A stretch of 64,000 nt of DNA from Tritrichomonas musculus (lineage: Eukaryota > Parabasalia > Tritrichomonadida > Tritrichomonadidae), in assembly GCA_039105265.1 (NCBI GenBank), contig JAPFFF010000062.1:434001-498000 (forward strand). Reading direction: 5' to 3'. Of the stretch, positions 29,802 to 39,530 are shown one piece after another. The number at the start of each line of letters is the position of its first letter. The first letter of the stretch is position 1. The notes under the pieces are model-generated. The model was not told the origin of the DNA. It did not search any database and saw only the letters and a program-made list of their open reading frames with translations. The position numbers were made by a program, and so were the translations under genes.

Positions 29802-30582
29802 TTATCTTCCACAACCTCCGCCTCCAAATCCTCCACCTCCAAATCCACCTCCTCCATGACTATGGGAAGATCCAAAATTGTGAGAGCTTTCTTGAGGGGG
29901 TGAATTCACCATGCTATTAACCATACTGTTATTTATAATCATCATTCTTCTGTGCATCCAATAATAATCGTTATAACGATAACCGTCATAACTAGAATAC
30001 ACGACCCAATGAGGCGGACTGACTGTCAAATTATCAAATTTGTGTTTCCACTTATCTGTCATGTCCAAAACTTGGGCATAACAGATAAAATTATAGAACA
30101 ACTCGGGATCCTTTTTGACGAATGATTCGAACTCTTCATTTACCGGATGCTCAATGAAATCTTTAAATCCGAACACTTCATTAATTTTGGCTTTTTTTTG
30201 TTATCATGTAAGTTGAGCAAAAGACGCAAATCTCACTAAGAATGCACAATGCTAATTTATTTTCATCCGAAATAATAAATGTTGGAACATTGGACATATA
30301 AAAAAAGCATGAGAAAAAGCAAGCAATTCCAACCAAAAGCATTTTTAAAATATAATCGCTACTCAATATGTAATGAAATGAAATCAAATATCTAATAATC
30401 CAGATAAAAATTTGTATAAGACCAAACGAAAATAAATGACAATCCAATTTAAAATCTTCTGAAATCATTTTGTGATTCTTTAAAGGAGCAAGTATCGGCC
30501 AAATGAGGCTCAACACAGCAAAGAGAAAAGATAAAATGACACTGTTTCCATTGTCGAATGCGTTTGTTTGCGTTTCAACCAT
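29802..30582 (-). pseudogene. C-terminal part of a DUF2207 (YciQ-type) membrane protein, frameshifted
   Basis: Two frames belong together. 30582-30181 (ATG at 30582) encodes about four membrane helices (VILSFLFAVLSLIWPIL, IQIFIWIIRYLISF, MLLVGIACFFSCFF, LCILSEICVFCSTYMI). 30193-29802 encodes KINEVFGFKDFIEHPV, KDPELFYNFICYAQVLDMTDKWKHKF and a tail of HGGGGFGGGGFGGGG. This is the hallmark end of DUF2207 proteins. The frame changes in a run of eight A near 30195. Full-length members are roughly twice as long and have an extracellular N-terminal domain, which is absent here. DUF2207 is best known from bacteria and archaea, so lateral origin in parabasalids is plausible but untested. Confidence 0.65.
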
Positions 30583-31013
30583 GTTGATAACAATTTCTAC
30601 TGTTTCATAAAATTTATATTTAAGATCTAAATTTTAGATCTTAGGAGAGATAATTTAGTTATTGGTGGAGCAAGCATAATGAATGAAACAAAATTGATTG
30701 CCATTGGTCATTTCCATGATGACTTTTGTGATTATGAAATTAAGAAAGATTTATATGATTTACTTATTGAATACAGGCAAATACATTCATCCATTTCTTT
30801 TTCAAGCTACTCTATTCTAATATCTTGAACTTTCATATACTACGTACTCCAATTTTTTACCAACACATCTCTTTCCCAGTTTTGTCGATTTTGGTGATTC
30901 TTTAGTTTTGCAAGCGCCTGACTATTCAGGCCTGTGAGTAATTTTGATGAGCATTAGTGAAAAATTCTTAAATGCTTTCATTCTGATTTAAAAAAAAAAA
31001 AAAAGCAAAAAAA
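30583..31013. other. Intergenic; one 49-codon ORF of doubtful status at 30679-30828
   Basis: An ATG at 30679 (plus strand) opens a 49-codon frame starting MNETKLIAIGHFHDDFCDYE. It reads protein-like in its first 33 residues, then becomes Ser-rich; it could be the remnant 5' end of a gene. A perfect small inverted repeat around TAAGATCTAAA lies at 30622-30645. An A-run precedes the tRNA gene. Confidence 0.3.
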
Positions 31014-31085
31014 TTCTCTTGGGAGGAGTCGAACCTCCATCCCGGGATTCAGAGTCCCATATGATAACCGCTACACCACAAGAGA
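31014..31085 (-). tRNA. tRNA-Gln (anticodon CUG)
   Basis: On the minus strand the acceptor arms TCTCTTG and CAAGAGA pair fully. The T-arm GGAGG-TTCGACT-CCTCC is perfect. The anticodon arm is TGGGA-CTCTGAA-TCCCG, giving anticodon CTG (reads CAG), closely like eukaryotic tRNA-Gln. The discriminator base is A and a T-run (Pol III terminator) follows. There is no intron and the CCA is not encoded. Confidence 0.92.
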
Positions 31086-31131
31086 TTGTAAATTAAAAAT
31101 TTAATAATATTTAAAACCATTAATAATTTTA

Positions 31132-34100
31132 TTAATAAAATTTTGGCTTAGTTTTTTTTGGTGTTTCAAAGCATAAAGGGAAACTTGTTATTGTTCGTAC
31201 ATTCAACCTAAATTTAACATTATTAATATTTTCAAGATCATGAGCAAATTTAACAATTTTTTCTTGTTCCAAATTTTCATTAATAAATAAGTTTAAGTAT
31301 TTTGGATCACTTGTAAAGAGCGCATTTTCTATTTTACTTGCCCATCTAGCATCATTTAAGTTATTAGAAAAAATCAAACAAACGATACTTGAATTGTAAA
31401 TATCATGTAATTTATCGATCATTTCTATTGCTGATCCTTTATTTTTAGCACTAATAATAGCTTTAACTTTATTTCTTTTTTTCAATTCAAGTAAATTTAT
31501 CGCTTTTTCATGATTATTTTTCACATAAATATTAGTTTCAACCGTTTCTCTCAATTTCTTCAAAATTTCCAAATGTTCATTTTTATTTGCTTCATTTTCA
31601 TCAAACCAAAAAATGTAATATTGAGCACGCATGACAAGAAATGTACAAATTGGAATTATTTGATATTTATTAGGGAAAACTAATTCATGCGCAACCACAA
31701 AGTTTTCATCTATTCCATCTTCAGTAATCGGTGGTCTAAAATCATTTGAACTTCCAACAAGTGCCAAATGAATTCCATGTGTGTCAGCAACTTCATTCCC
31801 GATTGGTTGGCTATCGTAACTCAAGTCTTCAATTTGCTTATATGTGTCCTGATTAAATACACCTCTACAGCAAATAACTGATACTTTTTCATTGAATTTA
31901 GGATATTTCAAACCGATTGTATACATGGCTGAATAGAAAATGTTATCTGTTGCATAAATGCCTTTTCCATAATAACCATCGTCTGTTTTTCTGTTGATTT
32001 TATCAACACCTGGCATCAAGAAATGATCCTTTACAATTTTTTGGTGGTTTGCAAGACGTGATCCGTGATATAAAAACATTTCACCAACAGATTCTTTTGG
32101 TATTTTTAACTTGATATCTTCATATTCTTTTAAATGTTTATTACAAATAATTGTTTGACCAATGATTATAAGTTCATGACTATTGTTTTCAATATCATTT
32201 CGAACTTGCTTTTCTGCTGCTTCATATAATTCAAAGTTATTGAAAATGAATTCCCAATTTTTACATTGTTCACCTTGAATTGTTTTTTCAACTTCTTCTT
32301 CAACTTGCTTCATGTTAATTCTTTCAAGAAAATCAACGTTTTGAAGAAGATTAATTGATTTTTTACCATAAAAATCTTGAATAATTTTATCTCTATCAGA
32401 TTCAGCTTCTGGAATTGCTATGTCAGGTTCATCAATTATATTGCCAACAATTGTTTTGCCCATTGCTGTGTTTAACTTATCTCTTATGAGTGAAACAGCA
32501 TCTTGTAATCCTTGTTCAATATTACTCATGTTATCAGTAGTAATGAAAGCTACTTTAATAAATGTGCTGCCTTTTTTAACATAAAATATTATCATGTTTT
32601 CACTTAATTCTTTCATGAATTTTGAAACATCGATTTCTTTCGGTGATTTGTCAAAATGAAAAGTGGCAGAATATACAAATCGATCAACATTATCTTTAAC
32701 CTGATATGAATTACTAATTAAATCATAATCAATAAAGATATCATTTGGTCTATAATTTAAAATGTCATAATCAATGTAATTAGGTCGATCAAATGATTCT
32801 TTAATTGTGTTTTTCAATAGTTTATCATGATATTCAGTAAGAACTTCAGGATCCAATTTTTTGGTTTTTTGATATTCATCATAATGTTCTTGACAAATGA
32901 ACAAACCAGGCGTAACACATAGAAAATCATCAAAATCATTAAATTCATCATCAGAAATAAATTGTTTATGACAAACCATGCATTTTACACATTGAAAATG
33001 ATAAGGAAAACCTGAATAATAAAGAAATTCATCTTCCTCTATTATTTTTGAACATGATGTGCAAAATACAAGGTCATTTACAATTGACTTGATATATCGA
33101 TTATATTCATTCATATCAACATCATCAAGACAATAATTGCTGTCATATGCAAGACTGTAAAAAATGTCAGCAAAAGTTGGTCTTTTTTCAGGATCTGCAG
33201 ACCAACAACTTTCAATCAATTTAATGAATGATTCGCTAATGGATTCTGGAAATTCAGGAAGGTTTCCATTCATTATATTCTTCACAATTGAAGTAGAATC
33301 TTTTTCATTTGCGACTAATTTTGTTGATGTAATTAATTCATACATAATGAGACCAAATGAAAAAACATCAACTTTTATAAATTGTTTCTTGAAACTTGAT
33401 TTGGCTTCTTCAAATGAAAGGACTTTATAATGATTAACATTATTTGCTTCTAATTTATAAAAAGTGTTTAAATGTGGATAAAATTTTTCATCTAAGAAAA
33501 TCTTTCTTGGTTCAAGTTCAAATAAATAAATTTTATCTTTATTTAGTTGGAGTAAAGATCGACAAACGCCAAGAAGAATGATTTGACGAGATGTATTGGT
33601 AAATCCATCAACAATTTCATTTTTTAAAAATGAATTAAAAACATCTTCAAGTGATCTATTTTTAGAATAATCTAAAATTTTTTCTTCATCTTCAATTTCT
33701 TTAACAATTTTGCTAAGTTCTTCTTCAGAAACAATTAGTTTTAACGTTTTTAATTTTTCTTGATAGAATCGTATGAATTTCTTTATTTCAATAGGTAAAA
33801 AAGTGAAGATTTCTTGAAGTGGATACATTACATCTTTTTCATAAAACATATTATTAGCACTTATAGAATATTCATAAGTGTTTAAAAGACTTTGCTTATA
33901 ACTATCATATTTTTTGTTATTTGTAGAATATAAGCCAATGATGAATGACATAACAGAATGATGATAATAAACTGGAGATTCGTCAGTTAACTGATTAAAC
34001 ATAACATTTTTCAATTCATATTTATCAAAATTTTGAAACATATTCGAATAATCTTCTGATGAAAATCCAACAAAATCTTTGATTGAATCTTCATATTTAA

Positions 34101-37100
34101 CTGTGAACAAAGGAAACATTGTATTTTTATCATTTAATATTTGAAAACAATTATTATCTACAAAGATTTTCAACAAATGCTCTTCGATTTCTTCAAAATT
34201 GTTTATTTTCCTTTCATACAAAACTGGCAAAACAGTGTCAATCAATGAAATATTGGTTAAAAGCATCCAGGGAAAAATAGATGAAGCTTCAATTGTCTTG
34301 AGTTCTTTTTGGTTACCTAGAAGTTCAGTGATATGTGTAACAATTTCATTATATTTTCGAAAATATATTTTAAGAATATATTTGATTTGATAATATGAAG
34401 AACGATGTTTAAAGTTTTCAAATGATTCTTTATAATTCAAAGAAAGAAAATCACCAAACTTATCAATATCTTTTTTAATCTTTTCAATATCTGCTTTTAA
34501 TGTATTAAAGTGATCCAAGCTGTACAAAAGTAGTTTACAATCACAGTTATTAAAAAGTGAAGTACAATGAAGAATGATCGGAATTAATACAGGATTGTAA
34601 GAAAAGAAGTGACGGAGATGAACAATTGTATTGATAATTGATGGAACAACTTCGAAATCAATGAAAAATGACGATTCTTTTATAAAAAGAGATGTTAATG
34701 GATATTTTCTTGGATTATTAAATGTAATATGATACCAAACAAATTGAGCAAGATAAGGCTTTTCGATATCAAATATATTTATGATTTCTTTTTGATTCGA
34801 AAATTTAAAAATTTTGTTATAATTGATCTGATTCATGATATTTGAAGTAATTTCACTAAATGGAAATGAATCGTCATCCGGAATTTTATCTTTAATTGAA
34901 TCAATGAATAAATCTACAATTTTAATATCACCAAAATAAGGATCGAGTATCTTGGCAAGAATAATTTTATCATGTTCAGTTTGTGAATATAAGAATCTTC
35001 GTAAAGCAACAATTGCTAAAGGTTCACTATTTTTATAAGCTAAATTTATTAATTTTCTTAATTGACTGTTTTCGTTGGATCCTTTATTAATCATCATTTG
35101 TATTTCATCGATGAAATTTTCTTTATTTAAAAATTCATATTTAAACTTATATTTGGTTTCCCAAATGCTTCCAAAATTCTTAAATTTGGGAAGATTTAAG
35201 TCAATCTTGTTTATATGATAATTAATAGTACTTGCATTCAAATCTTTTAATGTTACATTTGTTATTAAATTAAATTTTGAAACCAAATTTTCATAATTAT
35301 CAGAAAATTTACTTTGTGAAATTTCATAAAGCATCATTACTGATATTATTATATCTTTATTGGCTTGAGTTATTGATTTATCAGCAAGCTTTGCATTTAT
35401 CATTCTATACAATGGACCATTTATCAATGATGATTCACTTTCATTAAAATATTTGTATGCTAAATAAACTTTATCTTTCTCTTCAAAAACTGACTGATAA
35501 TTTCTTTGATTTAGCATTTTATCACAAATGCTTGACATAATATTTATATTATTGGTTATTGGTGATTTGAATATATCAAAAATTGATTCATTTCTATATT
35601 TATTTATATAATTTAACATAATTGATCGGTTAGAAGGTTTTATATCTTTGGTAGGTTTTTCAAATAATTTTTCATTATATTCAAATAAACATTGAATAAT
35701 GTATTTGTCCCAAAAATCATTGGTTTGATGATCGTTGATGTTCAAACCTGCAAAACTTCTAAAATGATAAAAGTCTATTAATGATTGAAGATCAATGAAG
35801 TCATCATAAAGAAGCCTGTTTTCCATTTTTTTAGTAAATGATAAAGTATAAATATTTGATTTCTCCATATTTTTGAATATACTATAGAATATAAATAGTG
35901 CTTCTCTTGGATTATACAAATGATTGAGAACTCGATCGGAAATCATTTTTAACTTCATCATATTAGCATCAAACTTTGTGCTGTTTGTCATAAGGAATTG
36001 ACAGTAATCGTGAAATAGATAATGAAAAGGATCGAGTCCTGTATCTTCCAAAAAACTTATTAAACACATATCTAAATGTTGACATTCTAGTAAACAATAT
36101 TCATAATCAGAAACATTGTCTTGAATGCATTTTGAACCAAATCTAAACAAAAAGAATGATTTTAATTGATCGCAAAGAACTTGATAAACTTTTGAAATAA
36201 GTTGTGATTTTGATGATAAACTAAAGTTGTTTGGATCAATTATTATATTAAAATATTTGACTGGATAATTACCTTCAAATTTTTTTCTGATCAAATCAAA
36301 GAAGTAATTCTTGTTTTTAAACAAAGACCCATTATAATACTTTTTTAATTCAAAATCATAAAATATCGAAATATTATGATATTTTTCTCTAATAATTTTA
36401 TCAACTATATCAATGATATTATCGAAGATATAATTAAACAATTTAATACATGATTCCTCTTTTTTATCAGGTTTCATTGTGTTCAATATTCTTATCATTT
36501 GATGAAATTCAGAGTATGGAAGTTGAACCAATTCTTTTGAATTAATTTTTTTGTAATTATCTAATTCAGGATGAATAGAAATATCTTCCATTGCGAAAAT
36601 TGGCCATTTAAATGTAGATAAGCCTTCAAATTCTTTTGGATCACATCCATAATAAATGATAAATATGTTACATTTAATTTGAATTTGTTCAAAGAAATAT
36701 TTAAGGTGAGCAAAATGAAGTTTATCAAATTTAGAACATTTTATAATTATGAGTTTGTTTCCTTTTCCTTCCATTTGGTAAATTTTATTTGATAGATACA
36801 TGAAGTCTTTAATGTCATCATCATTTTCTATTAATAGATCTTTTGATGAAATATCAAAAGGAAGATAAATATCTTCATAAATTTTCGATTTTGTTAAAAT
36901 TATTGATTTTATACTTTTTTTCAAATTTTGTGAAATAATTTGTGTCAAAAATTTATTTGTAAAATTAACTTTCTTAAATTCATTAAGCAAATTAACAATA
37001 TTTGAATGAAAAGGATCTGGATTCATTGTACCGTATTTAGAATGCATATTTAATTCATCTGTCATTTGATGAAATATTACATTGATTTCTTCATCAGTTA

Positions 37101-39483
37101 ATTTTTGATTTATAAACTTCAAATAGTATGGAACAATCAATTCATTGTCCAGATAAACTGCTTCTGCTTGATCTAAAAATTTCTTTGACATAGGACTATT
37201 TTTAAGTTCATCAATGTTCGCAATCAAAATAATATAAAAATTGTTATTAAGAAGCTTACATTTTGATGTATATTCAATACCAAGTGTAACTCTTCTTTCA
37301 TCTTGTTTATTTTTATAGTGTGGAACATCGATAATATCTAAACATGAATCAATATATGGATGATTTCCAATGAAAACTATATTTGATTCACTATTTTCAA
37401 TACATTCAATCATATCATTGTGTGCTTCTTGTAAAATTTGGTTTTGATTTTTATTGAAATCTTCAGCAAATAATTTATACTTAAATGATTCAACTCTGTT
37501 CAAATTAATTTGACCCTTTTGTGACTTTTTTAGATGATTATTAATAAATATAATGAAATCTTTATCAGAAAATAAATCAAAGAATTCAAGTGCTTCATAA
37601 TTCTTAGTTAAAATTGTTAGTGATTTATTAGATTCTGTTTCATTACATGCTATTCTTTCAAGAACACATGTTAAATTGTCTATATAACTATATTCATTTA
37701 TATTTATTTTCTGGATTTTAGGAAATTGAGAGATAAGATTTTTGCATCTATAGTCTCCTTTTCCAAGCAGGCATGAATTAATAAGTTCTCTTAAAATATG
37801 GCAAATAGTATGAGCATTGAATTGATTAAGATTTAATAAATATCGGATGTCATATAATGATCTTAGCGATGCATTTTGTATATCGCCAAGCTGAGGAAAT
37901 ATTAAAGATAAGGATATTTTTATATCATCTCGATCTTGCTGTTCAATATTATAAACAACACTTCTATTCATTGTTGCTAAATTAATTGGATATTTAGTGA
38001 TACAAATTGTTACAATACTGCTGCTTTGAACTTGATTATTATAAACAAATCCATGATCAAAAATAACATTTAAACATTCAAATGAATAAGGTGAATTAGA
38101 ATCAATATCATCAATATAAACAACATGATAATTATTCTCCTTTTTATTTGCTTTTTTCAATATTTCACTAAATGTTGCATCATAATAATTTGACATAATT
38201 CCATCTTTTGATGTTGATTTTGATGGAATAAAAGTACTAACAAATAAGAAATTGTCACATTTTTTCTTTAATAATTCAAATATATTTGATTGCAATGCAT
38301 TAAACTGGTCAACAATGAAGCAAGGAAGATTACATTTAACGCAAATATCCATTAAAAACATTTGAATGAATTGTGATTTAAATTTCATTATTGAGCCATT
38401 AATTTTATTAAATTGAATGTAATCATATACAAATGACATAAACATTCCTTTGATATTATCAACATTGTCAAATAATGAAAGTAATTTATCTCTACAATGA
38501 ATTTCATATTTTATTCCATCAAATTTGCCATATTTGTCACCCTTAACTCCAAAGCAATAATTGAATATCGGTTTAAACACAGATGAAAATCTTTGTTCAT
38601 TTGTGTTTAATTCTGATTCATCAAACACTTTGAATTCAGGAAGCCGTAAAATGAAGGAGACAATAACAGAAATTATTGTTATATCTGACTCTTTAATTGA
38701 TTCTGGTTTATATTTGTAGAAAAAGTTGAACAAGTAGTTATATATTGTGATTGTTCTTTCAACATCTCTATAAGAAAGGATGGAGCATTCGTTATTTAAA
38801 ATGCGAATGAATGTAATACAAGTATCGATGTTTTTCTTTAGCATGTTTATTATTTTAAATTTGGCTGGTGATGATACAGGAAACCTTGAGCGATTATCAA
38901 TAATTAAATGATTTATGTTTTGCTCATCTTCAGGATAAAAACTGTTTTCTTTTGAGTGTTTTCGTTGATAATGTATTGGATTAAAATCAAATATGATCTC
39001 TTTTGTTGCTTCTTGTAGACGATTTACTTGATACATCAAATCAGATTCTTTTTCAACTGATTTATCTTTCATTATTATCAATGTTATTGGATTCATTTTC
39101 TTATAAGGATTCAAGGCACCAATGTAAACAAATTTAGCAGAAGCTCTGCAATTTTCATTCAGAAATAAATGTTCAATAAATGATGAAGCAGGCGATGTAT
39201 TCAGGTTATCAAAGAAAACTATATGTTTCTTTGTATTTTTTCGTGCATTATCGAGATATTTTTTAACATCTTCTTTATTTAAAAATTCGTTACAATTCAA
39301 TGTTTGACAAGTTTCAATGCCAAATGATTCATTACTTGGCATTTTGAAAAATTCATAAATAAGCATTATTAAATTTGTTTTTCCGCATCCAGTATCGCCT
39401 AATAGAATGATCGGCTGTGTTAAAAATATTCGATTCAAAATAACAGAGGCTTGAAAAAGTGTCAAAGGTGTCATTTGAGTCAA
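31132..39483 (-). CDS. RNF213-like AAA+ protein with pseudokinase, LIM and PARP domains (main part)
   Basis: This open frame of 2,783 codons has no ATG of its own (the first in-frame codon used is TTG). It continues the frame of 39531-41978. Residues 8-40 read TLFQASVILNRIFLTQPIIL then GDTGCGKT (Walker A, 29-36), with Walker B-like IVFFDN soon after: the first AAA+ core in RNF213 style. A second AAA+ unit keeps VVYIDDIDSNSP but its P-loop is degenerate. Residues about 1960-2110 are a kinase C-lobe lacking HRD and DFG (LFELEPRKIFLDE; KVDVFSFGLIMYEL; CWSADPEKRPTF). Residues 2141-2200 form a LIM domain (CTSC, HFQC, CMVC, CQEH). Residues about 2440-2615 form a PARP-type ADP-ribosyltransferase with His 2473 (LYHGS), Tyr in GYYGKGIYAT and Glu 2600 (HELVFPNKYQI). 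The last 150 residues are an unassigned alpha/beta domain. No RING finger is seen. Confidence 0.8.
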   Translation of the reverse strand: MTQMTPLTLFQASVILNRIFLTQPIILLGDTGCGKTNLIMLIYEFFKMPSNESFGIETCQTLNCNEFLNKEDVKKYLDNARKNTKKHIVFFDNLNTSPASSFIEHLFLNENCRASAKFVYIGALNPYKKMNPITLIIMKDKSVEKESDLMYQVNRLQEATKEIIFDFNPIHYQRKHSKENSFYPEDEQNINHLIIDNRSRFPVSSPAKFKIINMLKKNIDTCITFIRILNNECSILSYRDVERTITIYNYLFNFFYKYKPESIKESDITIISVIVSFILRLPEFKVFDESELNTNEQRFSSVFKPIFNYCFGVKGDKYGKFDGIKYEIHCRDKLLSLFDNVDNIKGMFMSFVYDYIQFNKINGSIMKFKSQFIQMFLMDICVKCNLPCFIVDQFNALQSNIFELLKKKCDNFLFVSTFIPSKSTSKDGIMSNYYDATFSEILKKANKKENNYHVVYIDDIDSNSPYSFECLNVIFDHGFVYNNQVQSSSIVTICITKYPINLATMNRSVVYNIEQQDRDDIKISLSLIFPQLGDIQNASLRSLYDIRYLLNLNQFNAHTICHILRELINSCLLGKGDYRCKNLISQFPKIQKININEYSYIDNLTCVLERIACNETESNKSLTILTKNYEALEFFDLFSDKDFIIFINNHLKKSQKGQINLNRVESFKYKLFAEDFNKNQNQILQEAHNDMIECIENSESNIVFIGNHPYIDSCLDIIDVPHYKNKQDERRVTLGIEYTSKCKLLNNNFYIILIANIDELKNSPMSKKFLDQAEAVYLDNELIVPYYLKFINQKLTDEEINVIFHQMTDELNMHSKYGTMNPDPFHSNIVNLLNEFKKVNFTNKFLTQIISQNLKKSIKSIILTKSKIYEDIYLPFDISSKDLLIENDDDIKDFMYLSNKIYQMEGKGNKLIIIKCSKFDKLHFAHLKYFFEQIQIKCNIFIIYYGCDPKEFEGLSTFKWPIFAMEDISIHPELDNYKKINSKELVQLPYSEFHQMIRILNTMKPDKKEESCIKLFNYIFDNIIDIVDKIIREKYHNISIFYDFELKKYYNGSLFKNKNYFFDLIRKKFEGNYPVKYFNIIIDPNNFSLSSKSQLISKVYQVLCDQLKSFFLFRFGSKCIQDNVSDYEYCLLECQHLDMCLISFLEDTGLDPFHYLFHDYCQFLMTNSTKFDANMMKLKMISDRVLNHLYNPREALFIFYSIFKNMEKSNIYTLSFTKKMENRLLYDDFIDLQSLIDFYHFRSFAGLNINDHQTNDFWDKYIIQCLFEYNEKLFEKPTKDIKPSNRSIMLNYINKYRNESIFDIFKSPITNNINIMSSICDKMLNQRNYQSVFEEKDKVYLAYKYFNESESSLINGPLYRMINAKLADKSITQANKDIIISVMMLYEISQSKFSDNYENLVSKFNLITNVTLKDLNASTINYHINKIDLNLPKFKNFGSIWETKYKFKYEFLNKENFIDEIQMMINKGSNENSQLRKLINLAYKNSEPLAIVALRRFLYSQTEHDKIILAKILDPYFGDIKIVDLFIDSIKDKIPDDDSFPFSEITSNIMNQINYNKIFKFSNQKEIINIFDIEKPYLAQFVWYHITFNNPRKYPLTSLFIKESSFFIDFEVVPSIINTIVHLRHFFSYNPVLIPIILHCTSLFNNCDCKLLLYSLDHFNTLKADIEKIKKDIDKFGDFLSLNYKESFENFKHRSSYYQIKYILKIYFRKYNEIVTHITELLGNQKELKTIEASSIFPWMLLTNISLIDTVLPVLYERKINNFEEIEEHLLKIFVDNNCFQILNDKNTMFPLFTVKYEDSIKDFVGFSSEDYSNMFQNFDKYELKNVMFNQLTDESPVYYHHSVMSFIIGLYSTNNKKYDSYKQSLLNTYEYSISANNMFYEKDVMYPLQEIFTFLPIEIKKFIRFYQEKLKTLKLIVSEEELSKIVKEIEDEEKILDYSKNRSLEDVFNSFLKNEIVDGFTNTSRQIILLGVCRSLLQLNKDKIYLFELEPRKIFLDEKFYPHLNTFYKLEANNVNHYKVLSFEEAKSSFKKQFIKVDVFSFGLIMYELITSTKLVANEKDSTSIVKNIMNGNLPEFPESISESFIKLIESCWSADPEKRPTFADIFYSLAYDSNYCLDDVDMNEYNRYIKSIVNDLVFCTSCSKIIEEDEFLYYSGFPYHFQCVKCMVCHKQFISDDEFNDFDDFLCVTPGLFICQEHYDEYQKTKKLDPEVLTEYHDKLLKNTIKESFDRPNYIDYDILNYRPNDIFIDYDLISNSYQVKDNVDRFVYSATFHFDKSPKEIDVSKFMKELSENMIIFYVKKGSTFIKVAFITTDNMSNIEQGLQDAVSLIRDKLNTAMGKTIVGNIIDEPDIAIPEAESDRDKIIQDFYGKKSINLLQNVDFLERINMKQVEEEVEKTIQGEQCKNWEFIFNNFELYEAAEKQVRNDIENNSHELIIIGQTIICNKHLKEYEDIKLKIPKESVGEMFLYHGSRLANHQKIVKDHFLMPGVDKINRKTDDGYYGKGIYATDNIFYSAMYTIGLKYPKFNEKVSVICCRGVFNQDTYKQIEDLSYDSQPIGNEVADTHGIHLALVGSSNDFRPPITEDGIDENFVVAHELVFPNKYQIIPICTFLVMRAQYYIFWFDENEANKNEHLEILKKLRETVETNIYVKNNHEKAINLLELKKRNKVKAIISAKNKGSAIEMIDKLHDIYNSSIVCLIFSNNLNDARWASKIENALFTSDPKYLNLFINENLEQEKIVKFAHDLENINNVKFRLNVRTITSFPLCFETPKKTKPKFY

Positions 39484-39530
39484 TGAAAGATGCGATTTTG
39501 GATTCTTATTAATGAAATCTTGAACATCTT

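Noticed and set aside
33000-33080. RING finger in the RNF213-like protein
   Set aside because: The Cys/His spacing (CxxC, 17, HxxC, CxxC, CxxH) is that of a LIM domain, not a RING; no other RING-like Cys cluster is seen.
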